Positions 17,317-25,041 of a DNA stretch of 64,000 bases are shown here, piece after piece. A program made the translations under genes and the position numbers. Position 1 is the stretch's first letter; each line of letters starts with the position of its first letter. The stretch comes from Wansuia hejianensis (lineage in GTDB: Bacteria > Bacillota > Clostridia > Lachnospirales > Lachnospiraceae), in contig NZ_CP060635.1 in assembly GCF_014337215.1 (NCBI RefSeq), forward strand, positions 261,501 to 325,500, given 5' to 3'. A model generated the notes under the pieces. The model searched no databases, was not told the DNA's origin, and was given only the letters and a program-made list of their open reading frames with translations.

Positions 17317-17898
17317 ATGAACGTGAATATTTTTCTATATGATGATTTTGAAACCTTAGATGCCTTTGCACCAGTTTCGGTGTTCGGGCAAAGGCCGGAT
17401 TATTTCCATATCAACTATGTTTCCATGTATGGGGACATCGTGAACAGCAGCCAGGGCGTCAAGGTATGGACGGAAGCGGCCAGTGAAGTGCTGCTTAAGG
17501 ATATCCTGGTCATACCGGGAGGACGGGGAGCGAAACGGCTGATCACTCATGACGAAATTCTGACCGGTTTTCTGAAAAAGGCGGCTGAAAGTGTGAATTA
17601 TTGTCTGATGGTCGGAAGCGGGGCCGGAATCATTGCGCAGACGGGCCAGCTGTTCCACCGCCATGTGGCGGATTTTGAAATGGCTGAGAACTGGAAACGG
17701 ATGTTTACCGCGGGTATCAGCTGGATACCTGATGTGAAATGGGTTGCGGATGGGAAGTTTTATTCTTCGTCCAATTCTGCGGCTGCTTTCAATATGTCTC
17801 TGGGAGTTGTGACGGAGCTGCTCGATCCGGACCTGTCGGATGAAATCGCCCGGAAACTGGGTTATAGCTGGGATATTGAAGAAGACGGGTACTATTGA
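17317..17898 (+). CDS. DJ-1/PfpI-family protein lacking the nucleophilic cysteine
   Basis: 193 residues with the glutamine-amidotransferase-like fold: DDFETLDAFAPVSVFG near the N-terminus carries the conserved Glu, and VIPGGRG follows. The nucleophile elbow, usually VCTGA, reads VGSGAG near residue 108, so the reactive Cys position is Gly and the next is Ser. It may therefore be a binding protein or use another residue. The start at 17317 is preceded by an AGGGGG site; the frame is open further upstream. The stop overlaps the next gene's ATG by one base (TGATG), which suggests translational coupling to the CsoR-like protein. Confidence 0.8.
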   Translation: MNVNIFLYDDFETLDAFAPVSVFGQRPDYFHINYVSMYGDIVNSSQGVKVWTEAASEVLLKDILVIPGGRGAKRLITHDEILTGFLKKAAESVNYCLMVGSGAGIIAQTGQLFHRHVADFEMAENWKRMFTAGISWIPDVKWVADGKFYSSSNSAAAFNMSLGVVTELLDPDLSDEIARKLGYSWDIEEDGYY

Positions 17899-18176
17899 TG
17901 GACGGGCCGAAGTTGTTAGACGAAAGGGAAAAAGCTCTCGTTCACAGGCTGGCCAGAGCTGTCGGCCATCTGAAATCAATTAAAACCATGGTGGAGAATG
18001 GAAGGGACTGCAGCGAAGTGCTCATTCAGCTGGCTGCCGTAAAAGCGGCGGTGAATAACACCGGAAAAATAATGTTGGAATCCTATATCAAAGAAAATAT
18101 TACGAGTGCGGTCCGAAACGGAGATAGAGAGGCGCTGGAAAAAGTAAAGACAGTGATTGACACCTTCGTTAAATGA
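17898..18176 (+). CDS. CsoR/RcnR/FrmR-family (DUF156) protein with most metal ligands absent
   Basis: 92 residues, all-helical. HRLARAVGHLKSIKTMVENG and DCSEVLIQLAAVKAAV match the family core. The first conserved Cys is present (GRDC), but the usual HxxxC at the second site is replaced (SYIKEN: Tyr and Asn). So neither the copper set of CsoR nor the two-cysteine set of CstR is complete. It may sense an organic compound or have lost its sensing role. It is coupled to the upstream DJ-1-like gene, and a hairpin terminator follows. Confidence 0.85.
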   Translation: MDGPKLLDEREKALVHRLARAVGHLKSIKTMVENGRDCSEVLIQLAAVKAAVNNTGKIMLESYIKENITSAVRNGDREALEKVKTVIDTFVK

Positions 18177-18202
18177 GACAATGATACGTCGGATGAGAGA
18201 TG

Positions 18203-18256
18203 CGTCGGTTCACCGGATATGCCCCATAGTGGGGAAACCGTGAACCGGCGTTATTC
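18203..18256 (+). terminator. Hairpin after the CsoR-like gene, probable terminator
   Basis: GCGTCGGTTCAC pairs with GTGAACCGGCG around an inner CCCC/GGGG stem, followed by TTATTCT. The T run is poor. Confidence 0.5.
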
Positions 18257-18341
18257 TGTCTGTCTGGCGGCTGACAGATAAAAAGCGCCCCAACTGCACA
18301 TCGCATCCAGGACAGGGATCATATTCCTAAAAAGTACATTC

Positions 18342-18369
18342 TTGTCAAATAAATAGAAAGTGGTACAAT
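18342..18369 (+). promoter_or_regulatory. Promoter of the nitroreductase gene
   Basis: TTGTCA at 18342-18347 and TACAAT at 18364-18369 with a 16-nt spacer. Confidence 0.6.
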
Positions 18370-18455
18370 TATAGCGTACTCAGGCGCTGCCCGCAATGTA
18401 TGCCTGAACGGAAGAGGGGGAGGCCTGAGATAATAAAGTAAAGAGGAGTGATCAC

Positions 18456-18974
18456 ATGGATTTGCTGGAGTTAATGAAAAAGAGATATGCCGTCCGTTCT
18501 TATAACGGGAAGAAAGTGGAAGAAGAAAAGGTTCATAAGATCCTAGAAGCGGCCCATGTGGCGCCGACTGCGGCCAATCTTCAGCCTGTGCGCCTGCTGG
18601 TGATTCAGAGTGATGAAGGGCTTGCGAAGCTTTCAAAAGCCGCGAAAATCTACCAGGCACCGCTGGCCGTGCTTGTGTGTGCAGATTATAGAAAAGCCTG
18701 GGTGCGTCCTTTTGATGAAAAACAGAGCGGTGATATTGATGCGGCGATCCTGACCGATCATATGATGCTGGAAGCCACGGCTCTTGGGCTGGGAAGTGTC
18801 TGGATCGGCTATTTTAAGCCCGATGTGGTGAAGCAGGAGTTTGCGCTTCCGGAAGGGCTGGAGCCTGTCAGTATTTTGGCAGTAGGTTACAGTGATGAAG
18901 AACCTCAGAGTCCCGAACGTCATCGGGAGAAGAGAATTCCGCTACAGGAGCTGGTTTCTTATGAAAAGCTGTAA
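18456..18974 (+). CDS. Nitroreductase-family protein
   Basis: 172 residues. The family N-terminus is clear: KKRYAVRSYNGKKV, then HVAPTAANLQPVRLLVI, which bind the FMN phosphate and isoalloxazine. The centre has AAILTDHMMLEATALGLGSVWIG. An NAD(P)H-dependent FMN oxidoreductase with unknown acceptor is likely. AAGAGGAG-type SD precedes the ATG. The next gene overlaps its last 14 nt. Confidence 0.9.
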   Translation: MDLLELMKKRYAVRSYNGKKVEEEKVHKILEAAHVAPTAANLQPVRLLVIQSDEGLAKLSKAAKIYQAPLAVLVCADYRKAWVRPFDEKQSGDIDAAILTDHMMLEATALGLGSVWIGYFKPDVVKQEFALPEGLEPVSILAVGYSDEEPQSPERHREKRIPLQELVSYEKL

Positions 18975-19812
18975 AGTCGGCATAACTGCCTGTTCGGATG
19001 CCCGGCCTTTTTCGGAAGAGCAGGGTACGGAACGAGTGCTGGAAGTGCTTAGGGAGGCAGGCCTGGACCCAGTACGGAGCGACTGTATATTCTCGGGCGA
19101 AGCGCCCTTTGGCATATCCCCCCGCAGAAGAGGAGAGGCGCTGAACCGCTTCTATGAGGACCACAGTATCAGGGCAATTTTTGATCTGTCGGGCGGCAAT
19201 CTGTCCAATGAAATACTGGGAGAACTGGATTATGAAGTGATCGCTTCTAATCCCAAACCATTTTGGGGCTACAGTGACTTGACGGCCCTGATGAATGCGG
19301 TCTATGCCAGAACGGGGGGCCGTTCCTTTCTGTACAATGTGAGGAATCTGACCGGAGCAGACGGTGACAGGCAGACGGCAGCGTTCAAGGCAGCCGTCAG
19401 CGGAACAGACAGACGGCTGTTCCAGGTGGAGTGGGAGGCCATACAGGGTCACGAGATGGAGGGGATATTGATTGGCGGCAACCTGAGGTGCTTCTTAAAG
19501 CTGGCGGGTACGCCCTATTTCCCATCTTTCCGGGATAAAATCCTGTTTCTGGAGACCCTTGGAGGGTCTGCCGCCGCGGTGGTTTCCATGGTGAACCAAC
19601 TGAGGCAGATGGGAGCCTTTGAAGAAATCTCCGGCTTATTGTTGGGTACATTTACAGAGGCAGAGGCCGCCCTGGGCGTGACAGCGCTGCGGGAGCTTAT
19701 CCGTAAAGCGGTGGGCAGCAGCAGCCTTCCCATGGCGAAGACGCAGATGGTCGGACACGGGGAGGATTCCAGGTGCCTCGTAATCGGTGAACGATATGGG
19801 TGCCAGTTTTAA
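18961..19812 (+). CDS. Peptidase S66 family protein (LD-carboxypeptidase/MccF-like)
   Basis: 283 residues. Family landmarks are the nucleophile segment FWGYSDLTALM, the Glu-bearing IGGNLRCFLKLAGTPYFP with FLE, and the C-terminal His in VGHGEDS, which together make the Ser-Glu-His triad. LD-carboxypeptidases trim murein tetrapeptides; MccF-type members cleave acyl-amide antibiotics, and sequence alone does not decide which applies here. The start at 18961 overlaps the nitroreductase gene and follows an AGGAG site at 11 nt. A terminator follows. Confidence 0.88.
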   Translation: MKSCKVGITACSDARPFSEEQGTERVLEVLREAGLDPVRSDCIFSGEAPFGISPRRRGEALNRFYEDHSIRAIFDLSGGNLSNEILGELDYEVIASNPKPFWGYSDLTALMNAVYARTGGRSFLYNVRNLTGADGDRQTAAFKAAVSGTDRRLFQVEWEAIQGHEMEGILIGGNLRCFLKLAGTPYFPSFRDKILFLETLGGSAAAVVSMVNQLRQMGAFEEISGLLLGTFTEAEAALGVTALRELIRKAVGSSSLPMAKTQMVGHGEDSRCLVIGERYGCQF

Positions 19813-19819
19813 ATGAGAA

Positions 19820-19876
19820 ATGCCGGTTTCCAGAGGATGAAAGTCCTCGCGCAGGGAAACCGGCATTTCTTTACTA
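19820..19876 (+). terminator. Intrinsic terminator
   Basis: GAAATGCCGGTTTCC and GGAAACCGGCATTTC form a long stem around a smaller hairpin, followed by TTTACT. Confidence 0.8.
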
Positions 19877-19972
19877 TGCGGCTGAAATTTGCAGCGCAGC
19901 CACGAATTCCATAGAGCCGCGCCTTTGACGGCACTTTCAGGCAGGCTTGCCGCCTTTTTTCAGCCAATAATA

Positions 19973-19992
19973 CTTGTACGATATTATACAAG
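19973..19992. repeat. Short inverted repeat upstream of the AraC-type gene
   Basis: CTTGTA at 19973-19978 and TACAAG at 19987-19992 with 8 nt between. It may be an operator. A weak -10-like TAGAAT follows at 20013. Confidence 0.35.
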
Positions 19993-20058
19993 AATTATGT
20001 TTGAATCCGTGGTAGAATACAGGAGTGTATGAGAGGACAGGAGAAGAGGAGAGGGCCT

Positions 20059-20916
20059 ATGCCAGAACAGCAGGAAGAACGGAAGATATTTTATGACGCA
20101 GATTTGAATATAGAGGCCTACAGCCTGTGCGGGATTGTACAGCGGTTTCCGAAGCATTTTCATGACTATTATGTGATCGGCCTTGTGGAAAAGGGAAGCA
20201 GGCATCTTTGGTGCAGGGACAGGGAATATGACCTGGCGGCTGGGGATATAGTTTTGTTCAATCCCAGGGAGGCTCATTTCTGCGCTCCGCTGAATGGAGA
20301 AAGGCTGGATTACCGGGCAGTGAACATCAAGCCAGAAGTGATGGAAGCCGCGGTCAGTGAAATAAATGGATCAGATTGTCTGCCGCAGTTCCGGGAGCCG
20401 GTTGTCCGGCAGGGTGAGCTGGCAGTGAGGCTGAAGGAGCTTTACGGAGAGATTTTGTCTGGCGCTCCGCGGCTGGAGAGGGAAGAAAGCTTTTATTTTT
20501 TGCTGGAAGCTGTTTTGCAGGGGTATGCAGTATTTTCGGAGCCGGACCCCAGAATGCCGGGGATGGAGATCCGGAAGCTGTGTGCTTTTATAGAGGAACA
20601 TTTCAGTGAGAATATTTCCCTGGACGAGCTGTCGGAACGGTCGGGTTTCAGCAAGTCCTATCTGCTGAGGGTATTTACGAAGGAGACGGGAGTCTCACCC
20701 TATCGTTACCTGCAAAATGTGCGTCTGGAACGGACGAAGCAATACCTGGAACAGGGAATTCCGCCGGTGGATGCCGCGGGGATGGCGGGTTTTTCGGATC
20801 AGAGCCATTTTACCAACTTTTTTAAAGAATTTATCGGAGTCACGCCGAAACAATATCAGAAAATATTTACAGAAGACTGCAAAGCAGACGGGGGAAAACG
20901 GCATGAAAGAAAATAA
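20059..20916 (+). CDS. AraC-family transcriptional regulator
   Basis: 285 residues. The N-terminal half is a cupin-like ligand domain (FPKHFHDYYVIGLVEKG and AAGDIVLFNPREAHFC). The C-terminal 100 residues are two helix-turn-helix motifs with LSERSGFSKSYLLRVFTKETGVSPYRY and the hallmark GFSDQSHFTNFFKEFIGVTPKQY. The start at 20059 follows GAGGAGAGGG; an upstream in-frame ATG at 20029 lacks a clear site. It overlaps the exporter gene, so a likely target is that gene and its ligand may be the exported compound. Confidence 0.92.
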   Translation: MPEQQEERKIFYDADLNIEAYSLCGIVQRFPKHFHDYYVIGLVEKGSRHLWCRDREYDLAAGDIVLFNPREAHFCAPLNGERLDYRAVNIKPEVMEAAVSEINGSDCLPQFREPVVRQGELAVRLKELYGEILSGAPRLEREESFYFLLEAVLQGYAVFSEPDPRMPGMEIRKLCAFIEEHFSENISLDELSERSGFSKSYLLRVFTKETGVSPYRYLQNVRLERTKQYLEQGIPPVDAAGMAGFSDQSHFTNFFKEFIGVTPKQYQKIFTEDCKADGGKRHERK

Positions 20917-21802
20917 TCCGGCGACCGGGCATCTGGCCGCCTTTGTCACGATCTTTGTATGGGGGACAACGTTTATTTCAACGAAAATACTTCTGAAAAC
21001 TTTTACGCCGGTGGAGATCCTGTTTCTCCGTTTTATGCTGGGATATCTGGTTCTCTGGCTGGTAAAGCCACATTTCCTGAGGCCCGGACAGAAGGGGCAG
21101 GAGAAGTATTTCATAGCGGCGGGTCTCTGCGGGGTTACACTTTATTATCTGCTGGAAAATGTCGCGCTGATGTATACACAGGCGTCAAACGTGGGGGTTG
21201 TGATTTCAGTGGCGCCTTTTTTTACCGCTATTTTCAGCCGGTTATTTCTCCATGGTGGGCGGCCGTCCCGAAGATTTTATTTTGGATTTGTCCTGGCGAT
21301 CTGCGGGATTTTTCTCATTAGCTTCAGCAGTGAGCAGGCTCTGCAGCTCAATCCGCTGGGAGATGTGCTGGCCCTGCTGGCGGCGGTGGTCTGGGCTGTG
21401 TATGCGGTTATCACAAGGAAAATCAGCGAATTTGGATATCATACGGTCCAGACCACCAGAAGGACATTTTTCTATGGGCTGATATTCATGATTCCGGCCG
21501 TGGTGCTGATGGATTTCCGGGTAACACCGGATCAGCTGCTGGACGGCAGCAATCTGGGCAATATCCTTTTTCTCGGCCTGGGAGCGTCCGCCGTGTGCTT
21601 TGTGACCTGGAATCTTGCGGTCAGGAAGCTGGGTTCCGTGAGGACTAGTGTGTATATTTACCTGGTTCCGGTCATCACAACGGTAACATCAGTGATTGTC
21701 CTTCATGAGAAAATAACGGCTGCAGCGGCAGGGGGAATCGGGCTGACACTGGCGGGACTGTTCCTCTCAGAGAGCGGGCACCGGGTAAAAAAACAGATAT
21801 AA
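20903..21802 (+). CDS. EamA/DMT-family transporter
   Basis: 299 residues, ten hydrophobic helices in two EamA repeats: FVWGTTFISTKILL opens the first and GDVLALLAAVVWAVYAVITRK the second. Each repeat keeps the small-residue and Pro pattern of drug/metabolite exporters. The start at 20903 is preceded by GGGGGA and overlaps the AraC-type gene by 14 nt. The product is probably a small-molecule exporter whose expression depends on the linked regulator. Confidence 0.9.
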   Translation: MKENNPATGHLAAFVTIFVWGTTFISTKILLKTFTPVEILFLRFMLGYLVLWLVKPHFLRPGQKGQEKYFIAAGLCGVTLYYLLENVALMYTQASNVGVVISVAPFFTAIFSRLFLHGGRPSRRFYFGFVLAICGIFLISFSSEQALQLNPLGDVLALLAAVVWAVYAVITRKISEFGYHTVQTTRRTFFYGLIFMIPAVVLMDFRVTPDQLLDGSNLGNILFLGLGASAVCFVTWNLAVRKLGSVRTSVYIYLVPVITTVTSVIVLHEKITAAAAGGIGLTLAGLFLSESGHRVKKQI

Positions 21803-21858
21803 CTAAAAATGGAAGAAATTACCAGAGCGTAAGCCTCCTGATATATAGTAAAATGGGT

Positions 21859-21893
21859 GAAAGACGGTACTTTATGTACGGTCTTTCTTTTTA
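21859..21893 (+). terminator. Intrinsic terminator
   Basis: GAAAGACGGTAC and GTACGGTCTTTC form a stem with loop TTTAT, followed by TTTTTAT. It ends the AraC/EamA unit. Confidence 0.8.
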
Positions 21894-21897
21894 TACC

Positions 21898-21907
21898 GTA
21901 TCATGTT
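21898..21907. repeat. Left arm of a 10-bp inverted repeat around the recombinase gene
   Basis: GTATCATGTT here is the exact reverse complement of AACATGATAC at 22598-22607. The recombinase gene lies between the two copies. Confidence 0.4.
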
Positions 21908-21934
21908 TAGTACAAGGAAGAAAGGAGGATACGT

Positions 21935-22534
21935 ATGAGGGCAGGAAAATCATACGGCTATGTAAGAGTTTCTACCAAGGAACAAAATGAAGAAAGGCAG
22001 CTGATCGCCATGCGGGCATATGGCCTGAGGGACGACCAGCTGGTTATTGAGAAGCAGTCTGGCAAGGATTTTGACAGGCCGAAGTACCGCAGGCTTCTGA
22101 AAAAGCTGAAGCCCGGAGATTCGCTTGTGGTGAAAAGCATTGACCGGTTAGGAAGAAATTACGAAGAAATACTGGAACAATGGCGGAACCTGACAAAAGA
22201 GCGCCAGGTAAATCTGATCGTACTGGACATGCCGCTCTTGGATTCAAGGGTCGACAAAGATCTGACAGGAACTTTGATCGCGGATATCGTACTGCAGCTG
22301 TTGTCCTATGTCGCAGAGACTGAGCGGGAAAATATCCGGCAGAGGCAGGCAGAAGGAATAGCCGCGGCGAAGGCGAGAGGAGTGAAATTCGGCCATCCGC
22401 CAATCGAGATGCCGGACGAATTTGATGAGCTGAAACAGCAATGGAAGGAGGGCAGGATAACGTCCAGAAAGGCAGGAAAGATTCTCGGGGTAAGTTATCA
22501 GACGTTCCTGAGAAGGGTGAAGATGTCTGAATAA
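21935..22534 (+). CDS. Serine recombinase (resolvase/invertase family)
   Basis: 199 residues, the usual length of a small serine recombinase. The catalytic Ser is in YVRVSTKEQ near residue 13, and conserved arginines follow (SIDRLGRNYEE and ETERENIRQRQ). The C-terminal 50 residues form a helix-turn-helix (RKAGKILGVSYQTFLRRV). A Hin/Gin or resolvase type is possible; no transposase or integrative genes lie beside it. AGGAGG lies 6 nt before the ATG. Inverted 10-bp repeats flank the gene. Confidence 0.9.
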   Translation: MRAGKSYGYVRVSTKEQNEERQLIAMRAYGLRDDQLVIEKQSGKDFDRPKYRRLLKKLKPGDSLVVKSIDRLGRNYEEILEQWRNLTKERQVNLIVLDMPLLDSRVDKDLTGTLIADIVLQLLSYVAETERENIRQRQAEGIAAAKARGVKFGHPPIEMPDEFDELKQQWKEGRITSRKAGKILGVSYQTFLRRVKMSE

Positions 22535-22597
22535 AAATATAAGAATTTTGTTCCTTTAGGTAGAATTTCTGTCACATCGGGTAGACTTTTGGTAACG

Positions 22598-22607
22598 AAC
22601 ATGATAC
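22598..22607. repeat. Right arm of a 10-bp inverted repeat around the recombinase gene
   Basis: AACATGATAC, the reverse complement of 21898-21907. It overlaps a -10-like TACAAT ahead of the small protein gene. Confidence 0.4.
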
Positions 22608-22724
22608 AATAATAATTGTCATTTTTTAACATGTTTTACAAACTGGGATTTTACAATTTCGTTACTGTTGCTCTGTTACTCTTTGTCTAGTTATAGTAAC
22701 AGGAATGGGGAAGAGGTACTGAGG

Positions 22725-22964
22725 ATGAAGGAAGAGAAAGGTTCACTATTAGAGGATCTGGCACGGTGGACCGGATGTCAGTATTTATCTGATCTGCATC
22801 AGCCGGATAAGCGTAAAGAGATATTTAAAGCGGCTGAGAAGCTGGATATCAGCAAGTATTCGCTGGGTGAATGGGAAGATGCAATTATGTATATTGCAGA
22901 ACAGCCATGCAGTTTTAACGATGCGGAAGGCGTCAGGGAATATCTTCAGAAGGAAGCAGAGTAG
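22725..22964 (+). CDS. Small protein of unknown function
   Basis: 79 residues, soluble and charged, with predicted helices and one Cys pair that is not a recognised motif. ATG at 22725 is likely; a GAGG sequence lies upstream. The 190-nt gap before it holds AT-rich DNA with promoter-like -10 elements. A terminator follows the stop. No family is recognised. Confidence 0.65.
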   Translation: MKEEKGSLLEDLARWTGCQYLSDLHQPDKRKEIFKAAEKLDISKYSLGEWEDAIMYIAEQPCSFNDAEGVREYLQKEAE

Positions 22965-23019
22965 AAAATTATATATGATAATACGAGCAGTAACAGACCG
23001 TAATAGTTCTGATGAAAAG

Positions 23020-23072
23020 CTGCCGCAGTGAACAGTTGAGCGATTGTTCACTGCGGCAGTATTTAGTTCTTA
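23020..23072. terminator. Strong hairpin, probable bidirectional terminator
   Basis: CTGCCGCAGTGAACA and TGTTCACTGCGGCAG are a perfect 15-bp stem with a 10-nt loop, followed by TATTTAGTTCTTATT. Confidence 0.7.
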
Positions 23073-23121
23073 TTAAGGAGAGCTGCTCTTCAGCCGCACA
23101 CCGGCGCGTAACAGGTGAAGC

Positions 23122-23748
23122 TTATTCCCGGAACAGGGCGGGAAGGTCTGAGATAGAATCGATGGTGTAATCGGGTGCGGGCACCTGTCCAAAGCCGTAA
23201 GAGGCATAGACAAAGGGGACGCCTGCCTGGTGGGCGGCCTCGAAATCTCCCAGGGTGTCGCCGACATATACAGCGGAATGCAGGCTGTTCTGGCGGATGA
23301 TCGCGCTTATATTGGCTGCTTTGGCTTCCCCCGTGTCCCCGGGGCAGAGATGGCCGGAGAAATAATGGCCGAAACCTGTGGCGTCAAGAAAACGCTCGAT
23401 ATAGCCTGCCTGACAGTTGCTGACGATGTACAGAGGGCAGCGTTCTGATAAAATTTTCAGCACGTCTTCCAACCCCTCATAGGGAAGCGGAGGATGGTCT
23501 CGCAAGGCAGCATCCTCAGCGATATAGCACTTTTCCAAAAGTTCCCTACGTCTTTCCGGCGGGCAATCGGAGAATAGTATTGCCCCGATTTCCTCCAACA
23601 GCTTTCCGAAAAGCTTTTTCAGATCGTCTCCCGTCAGGCGGATGTTTATATCCGGTTCCTTTTCAAACATGTCATTCCAGGCCTGGGCAACTGTATCCGT
23701 GCAGTCCCACAGGGTCCCGTCTACGTCAAATATGATGCTGTCTATCAT
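23122..23748 (-). CDS. HAD-family phosphatase, phosphoglycolate-phosphatase-like
   Basis: 208 residues. HAD motif I is IIFDVDGTL near residue 5, motif II is in LYIVSNCQ, motif III has Lys in GEAKAANI, and motif IV is VYVGDTLGD. A helical cap sits between motifs I and II. The substrate is not evident. ATG at 23748 is used. It converges with the small gene upstream, with a strong hairpin between them. Confidence 0.9.
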   Translation of the reverse strand: MIDSIIFDVDGTLWDCTDTVAQAWNDMFEKEPDINIRLTGDDLKKLFGKLLEEIGAILFSDCPPERRRELLEKCYIAEDAALRDHPPLPYEGLEDVLKILSERCPLYIVSNCQAGYIERFLDATGFGHYFSGHLCPGDTGEAKAANISAIIRQNSLHSAVYVGDTLGDFEAAHQAGVPFVYASYGFGQVPAPDYTIDSISDLPALFRE

Positions 23749-23956
23749 GGCTTATCCTCTTTTCAATTTTGTATTCTGCCAATGCTGTTCGCGGACTGGC
23801 GCCCGCGGATCATAACATTCTGTTCTATTTTAATAAGATTTTATTAATATTACAATATTTATTTTGCTTTTTCTATTGATTTGTGGCATGATAATAAGGA
23901 ATGTAAAGGCGGAATCAGAGTGGACGGCCGCCGCAGACAGACGACAGGTGGGAAGC

Positions 23957-25027
23957 ATGCTGGAGAAAATTATCAGACCGCTGACAGAGTGGTATCAGGA
24001 CAACAAGCGAATACTGCCCTGGAGGGCCGACAGGAACCCCTATTATATCTGGGTGTCGGAGATCATGCTCCAGCAGACTAGGGTGGAAGCGGTGAAACCC
24101 TATTTCAAGAATTTCATATCTGAGCTTCCAACTGTCAGGGAGTTGGCTGCCTGTCCGGAGGACAGACTTCTGAAGCTGTGGGAAGGGTTGGGTTATTACA
24201 ACCGGGTCCGGAACATGCAGAAGGCGGCAGTTACCATTGTGAATGAATACGGAGGGAAGCTTCCGGCAGATTATGAGGCGTTGAAGAAGCTTTCCGGGAT
24301 CGGGAGCTATACGGCCGGGGCTGTCGCGTCGATCGCATACGGGATTCCGGTTCCGGCGGTGGACGGCAACGTGCTGCGGGTACTGGCGCGGGTCCGCGAG
24401 GACGACAGAGACATTTCCAGACAGGCGGTCAAAGGTCAGGTAGAGAAGGATCTGCTGGCAGTTATGCCGAAGGATGATCCGGGAGATTTTAACCAGGCGC
24501 TGATGGAGCTGGGAGCTGTGATCTGTGTCCCGGGCGGAAGCCCTAAATGCGGAGAATGTCCCCTTCAGAAGCTTTGCAGAGCCCATGAAGCCGGCCGGGA
24601 GCTGGAATATCCGGTGAAAGCCGGTAAGAAGGGCAGGCGGGTGGAGGCGCGCACGATTCTGCTGATACAGGACGGAGAACGGATCGCTCTCCGGAGAAGG
24701 CCTGATCAGGGACTTTTAGCCGGGCTGTATGAATTTCCGAACCTGCCGGGTCATCTGAACCGGCGGGAAACGCTGGAATGGGTAGAAGAGGCGGGGCTTA
24801 CGCCCCTGCAGATCCAGAAGCTGGATGATGCAAAGCATATTTTTTCCCATGTGGAGTGGCACATGATCGGATATGCTGTCAGAGTAGCGTCTTTTGAAGG
24901 TGCGAAGAGCGGCGGCCTGATACTGGCCGAGACGAAGCATGCGGAGGAAGAATACCCTGTGCCGGCGGCCTATGGGGCATATGCCAGGTATATGAATTTG
25001 AATCTGGGTTTGAAGGAAAAAAATTAG
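23957..25027 (+). CDS. mutY: A/G-specific adenine DNA glycosylase
   Basis: 356 residues, close to the usual 350. The protein removes adenine mispaired with 8-oxoguanine. The helix-hairpin-helix with the catalytic region LSGIGSYTAGAVASIAYG and VDGNVLRVLAR is intact, with SEIMLQQTRVE earlier. The iron-sulfur Cys set is Cx7Cx2Cx5C (CVPGGSPKCGECPLQKLC). The C-terminal third is a NUDIX-like MutT domain. The frame is open upstream to 23864; 23957 matches the family N-terminus (LTEWYQDNKRILPWR follows). Confidence 0.95.
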   Translation: MLEKIIRPLTEWYQDNKRILPWRADRNPYYIWVSEIMLQQTRVEAVKPYFKNFISELPTVRELAACPEDRLLKLWEGLGYYNRVRNMQKAAVTIVNEYGGKLPADYEALKKLSGIGSYTAGAVASIAYGIPVPAVDGNVLRVLARVREDDRDISRQAVKGQVEKDLLAVMPKDDPGDFNQALMELGAVICVPGGSPKCGECPLQKLCRAHEAGRELEYPVKAGKKGRRVEARTILLIQDGERIALRRRPDQGLLAGLYEFPNLPGHLNRRETLEWVEEAGLTPLQIQKLDDAKHIFSHVEWHMIGYAVRVASFEGAKSGGLILAETKHAEEEYPVPAAYGAYARYMNLNLGLKEKN

Positions 25028-25041
25028 CAGAGGAAAAGAAA

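Noticed and set aside
11684..23000. Prophage or integrative element across this accessory stretch
   Set aside because: Apart from the intron and one small recombinase there are no integrase, capsid, conjugation or replication genes, and no direct repeats at ends were seen.
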